DNA of 64,000 bases from JANNPJ01 sp965200525 (GCA_965200525.1 OZ241368.1:4588001-4652000); one strand, 5' to 3'. Numbered from the stretch's first letter, positions 21,484-30,301 are shown. Numbers and translations are program-made. Notes: generated by a model from the letters alone, not told the origin.

Positions 21484-23060
21484 GCGCGCCCAGCGAGAAC
21501 CACAGCACCGGAACGTTGTTCGGCGTCGGACTCGGCCCGGGCGACCCAGAACTGGTCAGTGTCAAGGCGGCCCGGCTGATCGGGGCGGCCGACGTGGTGG
21601 CCTATCACAGTGCCCGGCACGGCCGGAGCATCGCCCGGGGCATCGCGGAGCCCTACCTGCGCGAGGGGCAGATCGAGGAGCAGCTGGTCTATCCGGTGAC
21701 CACCGAGGGCACCAGTCACCCGGGCGGCTACCAGGGGGCGATGGACGAGTTCTACCAGGCCGCGGCGGCCCGGCTGGCCGCCCATCTCGACGCCGGCCGC
21801 GACGTCGTGGTCCTGGCCGAGGGGGACCCGTTCTTCTACGGCTCCTACATGCACATGCACAAGCGCTTGGCCGACCGGTACCGCACCGAGGTGGTGCCCG
21901 GCATCACGTCGTTCAGCGCGGCCGCGGCGGCGCTCGGTCGCCCGCTGGTCGAGCGGGACGAGGTGCTGACCATCCTGCCCGGCACGCTGCCGGCCGAGCA
22001 GCTGGCCGACCGGCTGGCCGGGACCGACGCGGCCGTGGTGATGAAGCTGGGCCGGACCTTCGGGGCGGTCCGGGCCGGGTTCGAGTCGGTCGGGCTGCTG
22101 GACCCGGCGCTGTACGTGGAGCGGGCCAGCATGGCCGGCGAACGCACGGCCCCGCTGGCCGACGTCGACCCGGACGAGGTGCCGTACTTCTCCCTGGCCC
22201 TGCTGCCCGGCCCGTTGAACCGCCCGTCGAACCGCCCGCCCGAGCAGCCACCGGCCACCGAGCCCGGCCGGTCGACGGCCCCGGCCCCGGCGCCGGCCGA
22301 CGCGGCCATCGGTGTCGGTGAGGTGGTGGTGGTCGGTCTCGGGCCCGGCAACCGGGAGTGGACCACGCCGGAGGTCCAGCGGGCCCTGGCCGAGGCCGAC
22401 GACCTGGTCGGCTACGTCACCTACCTGAACCGGGTGCCGCTCAACCCTCGTCAGCGCCGTCACGCCAGCGACAACAAGGTCGAGTCCGAGCGGGCCGCGT
22501 TCGCCCTGGACCTGGCCCGCCGGGGCCGCCGGGTGGCCGTGGTCAGCTCCGGTGACCCGGGCATCTTCGCGATGGCGGCGGCCGTTCTCGAAGTGGCCGA
22601 CGAGCCGGCGTACAAGGACGTGCCGGTCCGGGTGCTGCCCGGGGTGAGCGCGGCCCAGGCGGTGGCGGCCCGGATCGGTGCCCCGCTGGGGCACGACTTC
22701 TGCACGCTGTCGCTCTCGGACCGGCTGAAGCCCTGGAACGTGGTCGAGCAGCGGCTCGACGCGGTCGCCGCGGCCGATCTGGTGATCGCCGTCTACAACC
22801 CGGCCTCGCGCGAGCGCCGTCATCAGGTGGCCCTGGCCCGCGACATCGTGCTGCGGCACCGTGATCCGGACACCCCGGTGGTGATCGGCCGGGCGGTCGG
22901 GTCGGACGCCGAGTCGCTGAGCGTGGTCCGGCTGGCCGATCTCGACCCGGACGTGGTCGACATGCGCACCCTGCTGATCATCGGCTCGTCGCAGACCCGG
23001 GCGGTGGCCCGGGGCGACGGCCGCACCTCGGTCTGGACGCCGCGCCGCTATCCGGGCTGA
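21480..23060 (+). CDS. cobIJ: Fused precorrin-2 C20-methyltransferase / precorrin-3B C17-methyltransferase
   Basis: A 526-residue fusion of two SAM-dependent corrin methyltransferases. CobI spans about residues 12-245 (FGVGLGPGDPELVSVKA, VVLAEGDPFFYGSYMHMH, VVPGITSFSAAAAALGRPL). CobJ spans about 280-526 (VVVGLGPGNREWTTPE, VAVVSSGDPGIFAMAAA, VLPGVSAAQAVAARIGAPLGHDF). A Pro/Arg-rich linker of about 35 residues joins them. Mycobacteria carry the same fusion. CobI methylates C-20 of precorrin-2; CobJ contracts the ring by methylating C-17. Start ATG 21480 overlaps cobH. Its stop lies only 2 bases from the stop of the convergent lacI-type gene. Confidence 0.95.
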   Translation: MSAPSENHSTGTLFGVGLGPGDPELVSVKAARLIGAADVVAYHSARHGRSIARGIAEPYLREGQIEEQLVYPVTTEGTSHPGGYQGAMDEFYQAAAARLAAHLDAGRDVVVLAEGDPFFYGSYMHMHKRLADRYRTEVVPGITSFSAAAAALGRPLVERDEVLTILPGTLPAEQLADRLAGTDAAVVMKLGRTFGAVRAGFESVGLLDPALYVERASMAGERTAPLADVDPDEVPYFSLALLPGPLNRPSNRPPEQPPATEPGRSTAPAPAPADAAIGVGEVVVVGLGPGNREWTTPEVQRALAEADDLVGYVTYLNRVPLNPRQRRHASDNKVESERAAFALDLARRGRRVAVVSSGDPGIFAMAAAVLEVADEPAYKDVPVRVLPGVSAAQAVAARIGAPLGHDFCTLSLSDRLKPWNVVEQRLDAVAAADLVIAVYNPASRERRHQVALARDIVLRHRDPDTPVVIGRAVGSDAESLSVVRLADLDPDVVDMRTLLIIGSSQTRAVARGDGRTSVWTPRRYPG

Positions 23061-23062
23061 CC

Positions 23063-24088
23063 TCAGCCCGAGTCGCGAACCACCAGATGCGTTTCCAGGA
23101 CGACGTTCTCGTGCGCCCCGCCGCCGCTGATCAGCTCGTCCAGCAGGCGCACCATCTGGGCCCCCATCGCCTCCACCGGCTGGTGCACGGTGGTCAGCCG
23201 GGGCGTGGTGTAGCGGCTGCTGGGGGAGTCGTCGAAGCCGACCACGGCGACGTCCTCGGGTACCCGCCGGCCGGCCGCGACCAGGGCCGCGATGGCACCG
23301 ACGGCCATCTGGTCGGAGGCGGCGAACACGGCGTCCAGGTCGGGCACCCGCTCCAGCAGGTTTTGGGTCGCCCGCCAACCGCTGCGCTCGCTGAAGTCGC
23401 CGCTCTCGACCAGGGCCGGGTCAAACACCAGCCCGGCCAGGCCGAGGGCGGAGCGGTAGCCGTCGAGCCGGTACTGCCCGGCGGTCATGTCCAGCGGACC
23501 GGTGATCGTGGCGATCCGGCGCCGCCCGGTCATCGACAGGTGGGCCACCGCCTGCCCGGCCCCGCCGGCGTTGTCGACGTCCACGAACGGCAGGGGGGAG
23601 TCCTGGGTCGGCCGGCCGCCCAGTACGGCCGGCACCCCCCGGGTGACCAGCTGGGACGGCAGCGGGTCGTCGCCGTGCAGGGAGAGCAGCAGTACGCCGT
23701 CCACGTGCTGGCGGCTCAGATAGTTGTCCAGCCGGCCGCGGTCGTGGGCCCGGTGGGCCATGGTCAGCAGCAGCTGGCGGGGGGTGCCGGCCAGGGCCCC
23801 GCTCACCCCCCGCACGATCTGGCCGAAGAACGGCTCGCCGAAGAACCGCTCCTCGGACTCCGAGACGACCAGGGCGACGACGTCGGTCAGCCGGGTGACC
23901 AGCGATCGGGCGGCCCGGTTGGGCACGTACCCGAGGTCGTCGATCGCCTTCAGCACGGCCGCCCGGCTCGACTCGCTGACCTGGTCGGATCCGTTGATCA
24001 CCCGCGAGGCAGTGCCTCGACCGACCCCGGCTAGGGACGCCACCTGCTCCAGGGTCGGGGGCCGGTGTGGTCGCGGCGTGCTGCTCAT
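23063..24088 (-). CDS. LacI-family repressor, CebR-like
   Basis: A 341-residue LacI/GalR regulator. The N-terminal helix-turn-helix (LEQVASLAGVGRGTASRVIN, about residues 13-32) and hinge (LGYVPNRAARSLVTR) precede a periplasmic-binding-protein-like effector domain with GFDDSPSSRYTTPRLTTVHQP near the C-terminus. ATG 24088 is chosen because it places the HTH at the normal distance from the start. It is the last gene of the cellobiose-type operon, 26 bases after the GH1 gene. It probably binds the two 14-bp operators at the operon promoter (29049-29062 and 29103-29116), which equal or nearly equal the CebR site known from Streptomyces. The inducer is inferred to be cellobiose or a similar disaccharide. 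Confidence 0.88.
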   Translation of the reverse strand: MSSTPRPHRPPTLEQVASLAGVGRGTASRVINGSDQVSESSRAAVLKAIDDLGYVPNRAARSLVTRLTDVVALVVSESEERFFGEPFFGQIVRGVSGALAGTPRQLLLTMAHRAHDRGRLDNYLSRQHVDGVLLLSLHGDDPLPSQLVTRGVPAVLGGRPTQDSPLPFVDVDNAGGAGQAVAHLSMTGRRRIATITGPLDMTAGQYRLDGYRSALGLAGLVFDPALVESGDFSERSGWRATQNLLERVPDLDAVFAASDQMAVGAIAALVAAGRRVPEDVAVVGFDDSPSSRYTTPRLTTVHQPVEAMGAQMVRLLDELISGGGAHENVVLETHLVVRDSG

Positions 24089-24114
24089 GGAGCTGATTAT
24101 GACGGGACGGTTGG

Positions 24115-25548
24115 CTAAAGCTCGGGCAACTCCCCCGCCCGGGCCACCCCGGAGTAGTACCGCGCGCTGTCCTTGGGCGTCCGGCGCTGGCTGGTGTAGT
24201 CCACATGGACGACGCCGAACCGCTTTGCGTAACCCCAGGCCCACTCGAAGTTGTCGAACACCGACCAGACGAAGTAGCCGTGCAGAGGCACTCCGTCGCT
24301 GATCGCCCGGTGGCAGGCCCGGAGGTGGGAGTCGAGGTAGGCGACCCGGCGGGGGTCGTGCACCTCGCCGTCCGGCCCGACCTGATCGTCGAACGCGGCG
24401 CCGTTCTCGGTGATCAACAGCGGGATCTCGGGGTAGTCGGACCGCAGCCGGCTGAGCACCTCGTACAGCCCGTCGGGGTCCACCTCCCAGCCCATCTCGG
24501 TCTGCGGCAAGCCGCGCAGCACGGTCCGGACGTGCTCGCTGCCGACCCAGGTGGTCGCCTCCTCGGGCCCGGCCGATGCTGCCGGCTCACCGGTGACCAC
24601 GTGCCGGGAGTAGTAGTTGACCCCGAGGAAGTCGAGCGGGCCGGAGATCAGTTCCAGGTCGCCGTCCCGGATCTCGCCCAGGCCGCCGAGCGGCTCGACG
24701 TCGGCCAGCACGTCTTCCGGGTAGTGCCCGAGCAGCAGCGGGTCGAGCCAGATCCGGTTCTGCAGGCCGTCGACCCGCCGGGCGGCGTCGAGATCGGCCT
24801 CCGACGAGCCGGCCGGGCTGATCGCGTACAGGTTCACCGTGATGCCGACCTCGGCCTGCGGGTCCGCGGCCCGGATCACCTGGTTGGCCAGGCCGTGACC
24901 GAGCAGCAGATGGTGGACGGCGCGCAGGGCGGCCGCGGGCTCGGTCCGGCCCGGCGCGTGGGCCCCGGCGGCGTAGCCGACTAGGGAGGAGCAGAACGGC
25001 TCGTTCAGCGTGCTCCAGCTCGACACCCGATCGCCGAGCGCGGCATGCACCAGGCCGGCGTAGTCGGCGAATCGCTGCGCGGTGTCGCGGACCGGCCAGC
25101 CCCCGGCGTCCTCCAGGGCCTGGGGCAGATCCCAGTGGTAGAGCGTGATCCACGGGTCGACGCCGCGCCCGAGCAGCTCGTCCACCAGCCGGCGGTAGAA
25201 GTCCAGGCCGGCCTGGTTGGCCGGCCCGGTGCCGTCGGGCTGGATCCGGGGCCAGGACACCGAGAACCGGTAGGCGTTCAGGCCCAGGTCGGCGATCAGG
25301 GCGACGTCGTCTCGGTACCGGTGGTAGTGCTCGATGGCCACGTCGCCGGTGTCGCCGCCGACCGTCCGGCCCGGGGTGTGGCTGTAGGTGTCCCAGATCG
25401 AACGGCCCCGCCCGTCCAGGTCGAAGGCGCCCTCGACCTGGTACGCGGCGGTGGCCCCGCCCCAGACGAAGTCGACCGGGAAGATCGCCGGCCCCTGGCC
25501 TGCGGTGGTGCTGATCGTGCCGGTCTGCTCGTCGGTGAGCTCGGTCAT
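24115..25548 (-). CDS. GH1 beta-glucosidase
   Basis: A 477-residue family GH1 glycosidase, full length. The N-terminal signature FVWGGATAAYQVEGA is at about residue 27. The acid/base Glu183 sits in STLNEPFC and the nucleophile Glu381 in LLITENGAAFDD. No signal peptide is present, so it acts on imported disaccharides in the cytoplasm, splitting cellobiose-type sugars to glucose. The ATG overlaps the permease stop (ATGA), placing it fourth in the operon. The position and operators resemble bglC of the Streptomyces ceb operon; specificity for cellobiose rather than another beta-glucoside is inferred. Confidence 0.93.
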   Translation of the reverse strand: MTELTDEQTGTISTTAGQGPAIFPVDFVWGGATAAYQVEGAFDLDGRGRSIWDTYSHTPGRTVGGDTGDVAIEHYHRYRDDVALIADLGLNAYRFSVSWPRIQPDGTGPANQAGLDFYRRLVDELLGRGVDPWITLYHWDLPQALEDAGGWPVRDTAQRFADYAGLVHAALGDRVSSWSTLNEPFCSSLVGYAAGAHAPGRTEPAAALRAVHHLLLGHGLANQVIRAADPQAEVGITVNLYAISPAGSSEADLDAARRVDGLQNRIWLDPLLLGHYPEDVLADVEPLGGLGEIRDGDLELISGPLDFLGVNYYSRHVVTGEPAASAGPEEATTWVGSEHVRTVLRGLPQTEMGWEVDPDGLYEVLSRLRSDYPEIPLLITENGAAFDDQVGPDGEVHDPRRVAYLDSHLRACHRAISDGVPLHGYFVWSVFDNFEWAWGYAKRFGVVHVDYTSQRRTPKDSARYYSGVARAGELPEL

Positions 25549-26471
25549 GCCTTTACCGCTCCGTCCATGATCCCGCTGATCAGCTGCCGTCCGAAGATCA
25601 CGACGACGACGATCAGCGGCAGGGTTGCCATCAGGGTGCCCGCCATCACCAGGGCCTGGTCCTGGTAGTAGGCCGTTCCGGTGGACAGCCGGGACAGCGC
25701 GACCTGAACGGTCGGATGGTCCGGGTCGAGCGACACGTAGGGCCAGAGGAAGTCGTTCCAGTACTGCATGAAGGTGAACATGCCGAGGATGGCCGCGGCC
25801 GGCCGCAGGGCTGGAAGCACCACGCTGAAGAAGATCCGCAGCGTCGAGGCGCCGTCCACCCGGGCCGCCTCGATCAGCTCGTCCGGCACTGCCTGGCCCG
25901 CGTACTGCCGCATCATGAAGACGCCGAAACCGCTGACCAGGAAGGGCAGGATGACGGTCGGCAGCGATCCGGTCAGGCCCAGCCAGCCCATCATCATGTA
26001 CAGCGGCACGATGCCGAGTTGGATCGGCACCATCATGGTCAGGACCACGAAGCCGAGCAGCAGGTTGCTGCCGCGGAACCGCAGCTTGGCGAAGGCGAAC
26101 CCGGCCAGGGCCGAGAACGTCACCACCGAGACCGTGATCGTGCCGGCCACGATCACGCTGTTCAGCAGCGCCTTGGCGAACAGCACGTCGGGGCTGGCGA
26201 ACAGGGTGTGCACGTTGTGGGCGAGGTGGCCGCCGGGGGTGAGCGGCGCTGGCAGCTGGACGATCTCGTCGTTGGTGCGCGAGGCCAGGACCACCATCCA
26301 GTACAGCGGAAAGGTCGACAGCACAAAGGTGATCACAAGGACCACGTAGTTCAGCGGGCTGGCCCGGTACATCCGGGAGTTGCTCTCGGCGAGCCGACGG
26401 CTCAGCCGGGCCCGGGGCGGTGGCGGCTCGTCGAGCGTGATCTCGGCCGGCAGCGGGGTTATCGCGGTCAT
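25545..26471 (-). CDS. Sugar ABC transporter permease (MalG/CebG type)
   Basis: A 308-residue inner-membrane permease with about six hydrophobic segments. The first is YVVLVITFVLSTFPLYWMVV and the last is AGTLMATLPLIVVVVIFG. The EAA loop that contacts the ATPase reads ELIEAARVDGASTLRIFFSV. It pairs with the upstream permease to move an oligosaccharide across the membrane. No ATP-binding subunit is encoded in the operon. In Streptomyces the shared ATPase MsiK serves such transporters from elsewhere, and the same is likely here. Start ATG 26471, 15 bases after the previous gene. Confidence 0.92.
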   Translation of the reverse strand: MTAITPLPAEITLDEPPPPRARLSRRLAESNSRMYRASPLNYVVLVITFVLSTFPLYWMVVLASRTNDEIVQLPAPLTPGGHLAHNVHTLFASPDVLFAKALLNSVIVAGTITVSVVTFSALAGFAFAKLRFRGSNLLLGFVVLTMMVPIQLGIVPLYMMMGWLGLTGSLPTVILPFLVSGFGVFMMRQYAGQAVPDELIEAARVDGASTLRIFFSVVLPALRPAAAILGMFTFMQYWNDFLWPYVSLDPDHPTVQVALSRLSTGTAYYQDQALVMAGTLMATLPLIVVVVIFGRQLISGIMDGAVKA

Positions 26472-26486
26472 CGTCGTTGTCCTCTC

Positions 26487-27527
26487 TCAGTCGGCCGAGC
26501 TGATCCGGCGGATGATCAGAATGTTGAGCAGGGCCACCACCAGGATGATCACGAAGATCATCGCGGCCACGGCACCGGCATAGCCGTACTCGAACCGGGT
26601 GAAGCCGTTCTCGACCAGGAACATGGTCACGGTCTGGTACTGGCGCAGCGAGCCGCCCTGGATCGCCCCCGAGCCGGGCGCGAAGAGCAACGGCTCGGTG
26701 AACAGCTGGACGCCACCGATGATCGACAGGATGGTGGTGAAGATCAGGGTCGGGCGCAGCAGGGGCAGGGTGACCGAGAAGAACTGCCGGGCCCGGGAGG
26801 CGCCGTCGATCTCGGCCGCCTCGTACAGGTCGGTCGGGATGGCCTGCATCGCGGCCAGGAAGATCAGCGCGTTGTAGCCGGTCCAGCGCCAGTCGACCAT
26901 TACCGAGATCGCCGTCCACGACGACCAGCGGTCGGCCACCCAGTCGACCGGGCCGATCCCGATGCCGCCGAGCAGCCAGTTGGCCAGGCCGAAGCCCTGC
27001 GCGAAGATCGCGGCGAAGATCAGCGCGACCGCGGCCACCGAGGTGACGTTGGGGATGATCACGCCCATCCGGAACAGGGTGCGGGCCCGCAGCCGGCGGC
27101 TGAGCATCACGGCCAGCAGCAGGGCCAGGATGTACTGCGGGATGGTCGACACCACGAAGATGCCGAACGTGTTCACCACCGAGTTCCAGAACTGGTCGTC
27201 CACCAGCAGTTTCCGGTAGTTCTGCAGGCCCACCCAGTGGTGCGGGCCGAGCAGCGGCCAGGCGTGCAGCGAGACCCAGAAGGTGTAGAGCAGGGGGAAG
27301 GCGCCGAACACCGCGAACACCGCGAAGAACGGCGAGATGAACGCGTAGGGCGAGGCCTTGGTGTCCCAGCGGCTGAGCATCACCCGGAAGGCCGAGCGTT
27401 CCGGCCGGTCACTGCCGGACTGTCGGCCCCGGGAGGGCTGGTGATCGGGCGCCGGGGCGGTGGGGGAGGTCAGGGTGGCCGAGGCGGTGCCCGCGCCGGT
27501 CGGGGACGGGTCTTCCTGGAGAGTCAT
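26487..27527 (-). CDS. Sugar ABC transporter permease (MalF/CebF type)
   Basis: A 346-residue MalF-type permease. The Pro/Ser-rich N-terminus of about 55 residues precedes the first membrane segment (YAFISPFFAVFAVFGAFPLLY). The EAA loop is DLYEAAEIDGASRARQFFSV. The ATG at 27527 is preferred because AGAGGAAA lies about 6 bases upstream; an upstream in-frame start at 27653 would run through the intercistronic hairpin. It forms the transport pore with the next gene and receives sugar from the lipoprotein encoded upstream. Confidence 0.92.
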   Translation of the reverse strand: MTLQEDPSPTGAGTASATLTSPTAPAPDHQPSRGRQSGSDRPERSAFRVMLSRWDTKASPYAFISPFFAVFAVFGAFPLLYTFWVSLHAWPLLGPHHWVGLQNYRKLLVDDQFWNSVVNTFGIFVVSTIPQYILALLLAVMLSRRLRARTLFRMGVIIPNVTSVAAVALIFAAIFAQGFGLANWLLGGIGIGPVDWVADRWSSWTAISVMVDWRWTGYNALIFLAAMQAIPTDLYEAAEIDGASRARQFFSVTLPLLRPTLIFTTILSIIGGVQLFTEPLLFAPGSGAIQGGSLRQYQTVTMFLVENGFTRFEYGYAGAVAAMIFVIILVVALLNILIIRRISSAD

Positions 27528-27597
27528 GGTGTTTCCTCTTCCCGGGATCGCCCGGGCAGTGAGTGAAGGGCGACGGGCTGGCGGAACTGACGAGAGG

Positions 27598-27653
27598 GTG
27601 GTGGCACCCGCGGGCCGGGCTGCTGACGAGGAGGACGCCGCGGGTACCACCAC
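27598..27653 (-). promoter_or_regulatory. Intercistronic mRNA hairpin between binding-protein and permease genes
   Basis: Arms 27598-27613 and 27638-27653 (16 bp each, loop 24) lie 15 bases after the binding-protein stop. The single mismatch is C-A on plus-strand RNA but G-U on the minus strand, which is the transcribed strand, so the message can pair fully. Such hairpins often protect the upstream message or stop part of the polymerases, giving more binding protein than permease. Confidence 0.6.
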
Positions 27654-27668
27654 TGGTGCGGTTCGGCG

Positions 27669-28997
27669 TCAGACGCCGGCCGCTGCCTTGCCGTCCTTGA
27701 TCGCCTGGGTCCAGGCCGCCGCGCTGGTGCGCTTGCCCTGTTCCACCGATCGCAGGTCGTTCTCGACCGAGTCCCGCACGGCCTGGTTCTTCGGGCCGAG
27801 GTAGACCGGCTGCAGGCTGGCCGCCCCCTTGGTGAAGATCTGGCCGGCCGGGGCGTCGCTGAAGTACGGGTTCTTGAAGTCCAGCAGCTTCGGGTCCTGC
27901 TGGTCCTGCGGCGACGACGGCAGGTTGCCGGCGGCGCTGAAGGCGACCAGCTGGCCGGCCGGGTTGCTCAGGAACTTGGCCAGGTCGACCGCCGCTGCCT
28001 GGTGCTTGCTCTGGGTCGGGACGGCGAGGAACGAGCCGCCCCAGCTGCCGCTGCCGCCGGGGACCGACGCGATGTCCCACTTGCCGTTGCCGGCGTCACC
28101 GGCCTGGCCCTTGATGTACCCGGTCATCCAGGCCGGGCAGGCGATGGTGGCGAAGGCGCCGCTCTTGAACCCGGCGTTCCACTCGTTCGTGAACGACTTG
28201 AGGTTCGCCGACAGGCCGGCCGAGAGCAGCTGGTTCGTGGTGTCCCAGGCCGACTTCACGGCCGGGTTGCTGTCCATCACGAAGTTGTTCTGCTTGTCGA
28301 AGTAGGTGTAACCCGGGTCCTTGCCGGCCACCTGCATCAGGATCGAGTTGTAGGTGTTGGTGGAGGAGTCCAGGAACTTGGCCTTGCCCTTGGTGCCGGC
28401 CTGGAACTTCTTGCCGGTGGTCAGGTAGGCGTCCCAGCTGGGCCAGAGGGCCGAGACGGCGTCCCGGTCGGTGGGCAGGCCGGCCGCCTTGAACAGGTCC
28501 TTGCGGTAACACATGGCCAGGCCGCCGACGTCCGTGCCGAGGCCGATGGTGGCCCCGCCGTCGGCCGTGGTGGCCTGCTGGTACTTCCAGGGCAGCCAGT
28601 TGTCCTTCATGTCGTTGGAGCCGAACTTCTGGAAGTTCACGAACTTGTCCGGCGCCTGGAGGAACTGGATGATCGAGCCCTCCTCGATCGCGACCACGTC
28701 GCCGGCCCCGCTGCCGGCGGCGATGTGCTGGGTGAGGGCCGTCGTGTACTTGCCCAGGTCGCCCTCGGCCGACTCGACGATAGTGACGTTCGGGTGGGCG
28801 GCCTCGTACTGCTTGTACAGATCGGCGTAGCCGAACAGACCGAAGTCCTGAACCTTCAGCGTGATCTTCTGGTTCGGGTCGGCGGCGGCGGTCTTGCCGT
28901 CCGAGCCCCCGCCACAGGCGCTGAGAACCAGGCCGATGGTGGCCACCGAAGCCACCGCGATCACTCCCCGGCTGAGGCGGGACGTGTGGGACCTCAT
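27669..28997 (-). CDS. Sugar ABC transporter substrate-binding lipoprotein (CebE type)
   Basis: A 442-residue extracellular solute-binding protein, family 1. The signal peptide ends in a lipobox LVLSAC with Cys28 as the lipid anchor. The mature part has typical features: KVQDFGLFGYADLYKQYE, AAHPNVTIV, GDVVAIEEGSIIQFL and WDIASVPGGSGSWGGSFLAVP. It captures an oligosaccharide, inferred to be cello-oligosaccharide from the operators and the GH1 gene. AAAGGAG lies 6 bases before the ATG. It is first in the five-gene operon, followed by a hairpin that may raise its level over the permeases. Confidence 0.93.
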   Translation of the reverse strand: MRSHTSRLSRGVIAVASVATIGLVLSACGGGSDGKTAAADPNQKITLKVQDFGLFGYADLYKQYEAAHPNVTIVESAEGDLGKYTTALTQHIAAGSGAGDVVAIEEGSIIQFLQAPDKFVNFQKFGSNDMKDNWLPWKYQQATTADGGATIGLGTDVGGLAMCYRKDLFKAAGLPTDRDAVSALWPSWDAYLTTGKKFQAGTKGKAKFLDSSTNTYNSILMQVAGKDPGYTYFDKQNNFVMDSNPAVKSAWDTTNQLLSAGLSANLKSFTNEWNAGFKSGAFATIACPAWMTGYIKGQAGDAGNGKWDIASVPGGSGSWGGSFLAVPTQSKHQAAAVDLAKFLSNPAGQLVAFSAAGNLPSSPQDQQDPKLLDFKNPYFSDAPAGQIFTKGAASLQPVYLGPKNQAVRDSVENDLRSVEQGKRTSAAAWTQAIKDGKAAAGV

Positions 28998-29048
28998 GGG
29001 ATCTCCTTTCGGGGCCTCTTCGACCCGAGATGTTGGCGCCTACCTACT

Positions 29049-29062
29049 TGGGAGCGCTCCCA
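29049..29062. promoter_or_regulatory. CebR-like operator O1
   Basis: TGGGAGCGCTCCCA is a perfect 14-bp palindrome, identical to the CebR site described for Streptomyces cellobiose genes. It lies about 52 bases upstream of the binding-protein start and just downstream of the proposed -10 box, where bound repressor would block transcription. Confidence 0.85.
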
Positions 29063-29064
29063 GA

Positions 29065-29094
29065 ACCGTGACGGCTCTCACATCCCCGCGTCAA
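29065..29094 (-). promoter_or_regulatory. Proposed promoter of the cellobiose-type operon
   Basis: On the minus strand TTGACG (29089-29094) and CACGGT (29065-29070) are separated by 18 bases, an acceptable -35/-10 pair for a housekeeping sigma factor, though the -10 is weak. The two CebR-like operators flank it. Confidence 0.45.
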
Positions 29095-29102
29095 CCCCTT
29101 TT

Positions 29103-29116
29103 TGGGAACGCTCCCA
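29103..29116. promoter_or_regulatory. CebR-like operator O2
   Basis: TGGGAACGCTCCCA differs at one base from the perfect palindrome of O1 and lies 54 bases away from it (start to start), upstream of the proposed -35. Two sites in this spacing could allow cooperative or looped repression. Confidence 0.75.
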
Positions 29117-29533
29117 CCGCGTTACCGAACCGTTATTGGCGCGTCCGGGGGCCGTGCCGGCACGCCGAACCGCGGCTTTTGCCCTTCTCGACGCGGTCGG
29201 CCCACTTCTGCGTGCCGGTGTGGCCCGCCCTCGCCCGCTCACCCCGCCGGCCCGCTCGGCCGGTCCGCCTCGGCCCGGTCTGGCTTGGCCCGGTCCGCCT
29301 CGTCCCTCGGCCCGCTCGGCTCTCAGTGGCCGCCGGCCCATTTCATGATCGCGAAGACTTTGTCGGGTGATGGCCGACGGAGTCTTCGTGATCATGAGCC
29401 GGGCCCGCCCGAGGCTGGGCCGGGAAGGGGGAGGCCCGGGCGACAAAGGGAGGGGCGGCGGGAAATGCGCGTCCGCTGATCGTGGAGGGCGTCGGCCGGC
29501 GGTGGGTGGGCGAAGGGTGGTTGCGTCGGTCGG
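29117..29533. other. Non-coding stretch between the cellobiose-type operon and cobK
   Basis: No convincing gene is seen. Bases 29210-29340 are low-complexity, C- and G-rich imperfect repeats (CGGCCCGCTCGG-like). They are followed by the 55-bp palindromic repeat at 29343-29397 and a G-rich stretch up to the cobK stop at 29534. Confidence 0.6.
29343..29397. repeat. 55-bp interspersed palindromic repeat, copy 1
   Basis: Two 24-base arms (29343-29366 and 29374-29397) flank a 7-base loop. The arms differ at three positions, and all three become G-U pairs in plus-strand RNA, so a 24-bp RNA hairpin is possible. The outer end is TCATGATC / GATCATGA. A second copy is at 48668-48722. It looks like a REP-type or non-autonomous mobile repeat. 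Confidence 0.8.
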
Positions 29534-30301
29534 CTACGGAATGACGTTGTGCTGGGCCCAGTTCCGGGCGGCGGGGACGTCGGTGACGGTGGTCACGTCG
29601 GGCCGGGCCGGCCGGGCCACCATGACGACGGGCAGGCTGAGCTCGCGAGCGGCAGTCAGCTTGGCGGCGGTCAGTGGGCCGCCGCTGTTCTTGGTCACCA
29701 CCATCTCAATACCCAGGCTGAGCAACAAGTCTCGCTCACCGTCGACCGTGAACGGACCGCGCGCCAGGATCAGTTCGCATCGGGCCGGCCGAGCTCCGGT
29801 GGGCGGATCGACGGCCCGGAGCCAGAACCGCTGGCGGGCGGCGGCGAACCGGCCGATCTCCTGACGGCCGATGGTCAGCAGAACGGCCGTCTCCGGGGGG
29901 AGGGTGCTCACGTGGCCGGCGGCGGCGGCCAGGTCGGCGACGGTGATCCAGTGATCGCCGGGGACCGGCGTCCAGGCCGGCCGGTACAGCGCCAGATGAG
30001 GAGTTCCGGTGCGGCGGCAGGCCATTGCCGCGTTGGCCGTGATTCGCTCGGCGAACGGATGGGTGGCGTCGATCACGGCCGAGATGTGCTGCTGTCGCAG
30101 GTATTCCGTCAATCCGTCGATGCCGCCGAAGCCGCCGACCCGCAGATCGCCGGCCGGCCGGCGAGGCTCGGCGACCCGGCCGGCCAGAGACGAGATCACC
30201 GGGTACCCGGCGGCCACCAGTTCGGCCGCGAGCTCGCGAGCTTCGGCCGTGCCACCGAGAATCAGCAGCGGCCCGCCGGCCGGCCTGCCTCGCAGGGTCA
30301 C
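29534..30301 (-). CDS. cobK: Precorrin-6A reductase
   Basis: CobK (255 residues) reduces precorrin-6A to precorrin-6B with NADPH. Family features are LLILGGTAEARELAAEL at the N-terminus, AVIDATHPFAERITANA, LYRPAW, LTIGRQEIGRF and VTKNSGGPLTAAKL. The GTG start overlaps the cobF stop as GTGA. It is the last gene of the minus-strand cobL-cobM-cobF-cobK operon. Mycobacterium tuberculosis has the same cobL-cobM-cobK order but, as far as I recall, no cobF. Confidence 0.94.
   Translation of the reverse strand: MTLRGRPAGGPLLILGGTAEARELAAELVAAGYPVISSLAGRVAEPRRPAGDLRVGGFGGIDGLTEYLRQQHISAVIDATHPFAERITANAAMACRRTGTPHLALYRPAWTPVPGDHWITVADLAAAAGHVSTLPPETAVLLTIGRQEIGRFAAARQRFWLRAVDPPTGARPARCELILARGPFTVDGERDLLLSLGIEMVVTKNSGGPLTAAKLTAARELSLPVVMVARPARPDVTTVTDVPAARNWAQHNVIP

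Noticed and set aside
29118..29446. Small ORFs over the palindromic repeat and GC-rich stretch upstream of the cellobiose-type operon
   Set aside because: The translated products are Arg/Pro/Gly low-complexity sequence without ribosome sites, and they include the palindrome arms. They do not look like genes.
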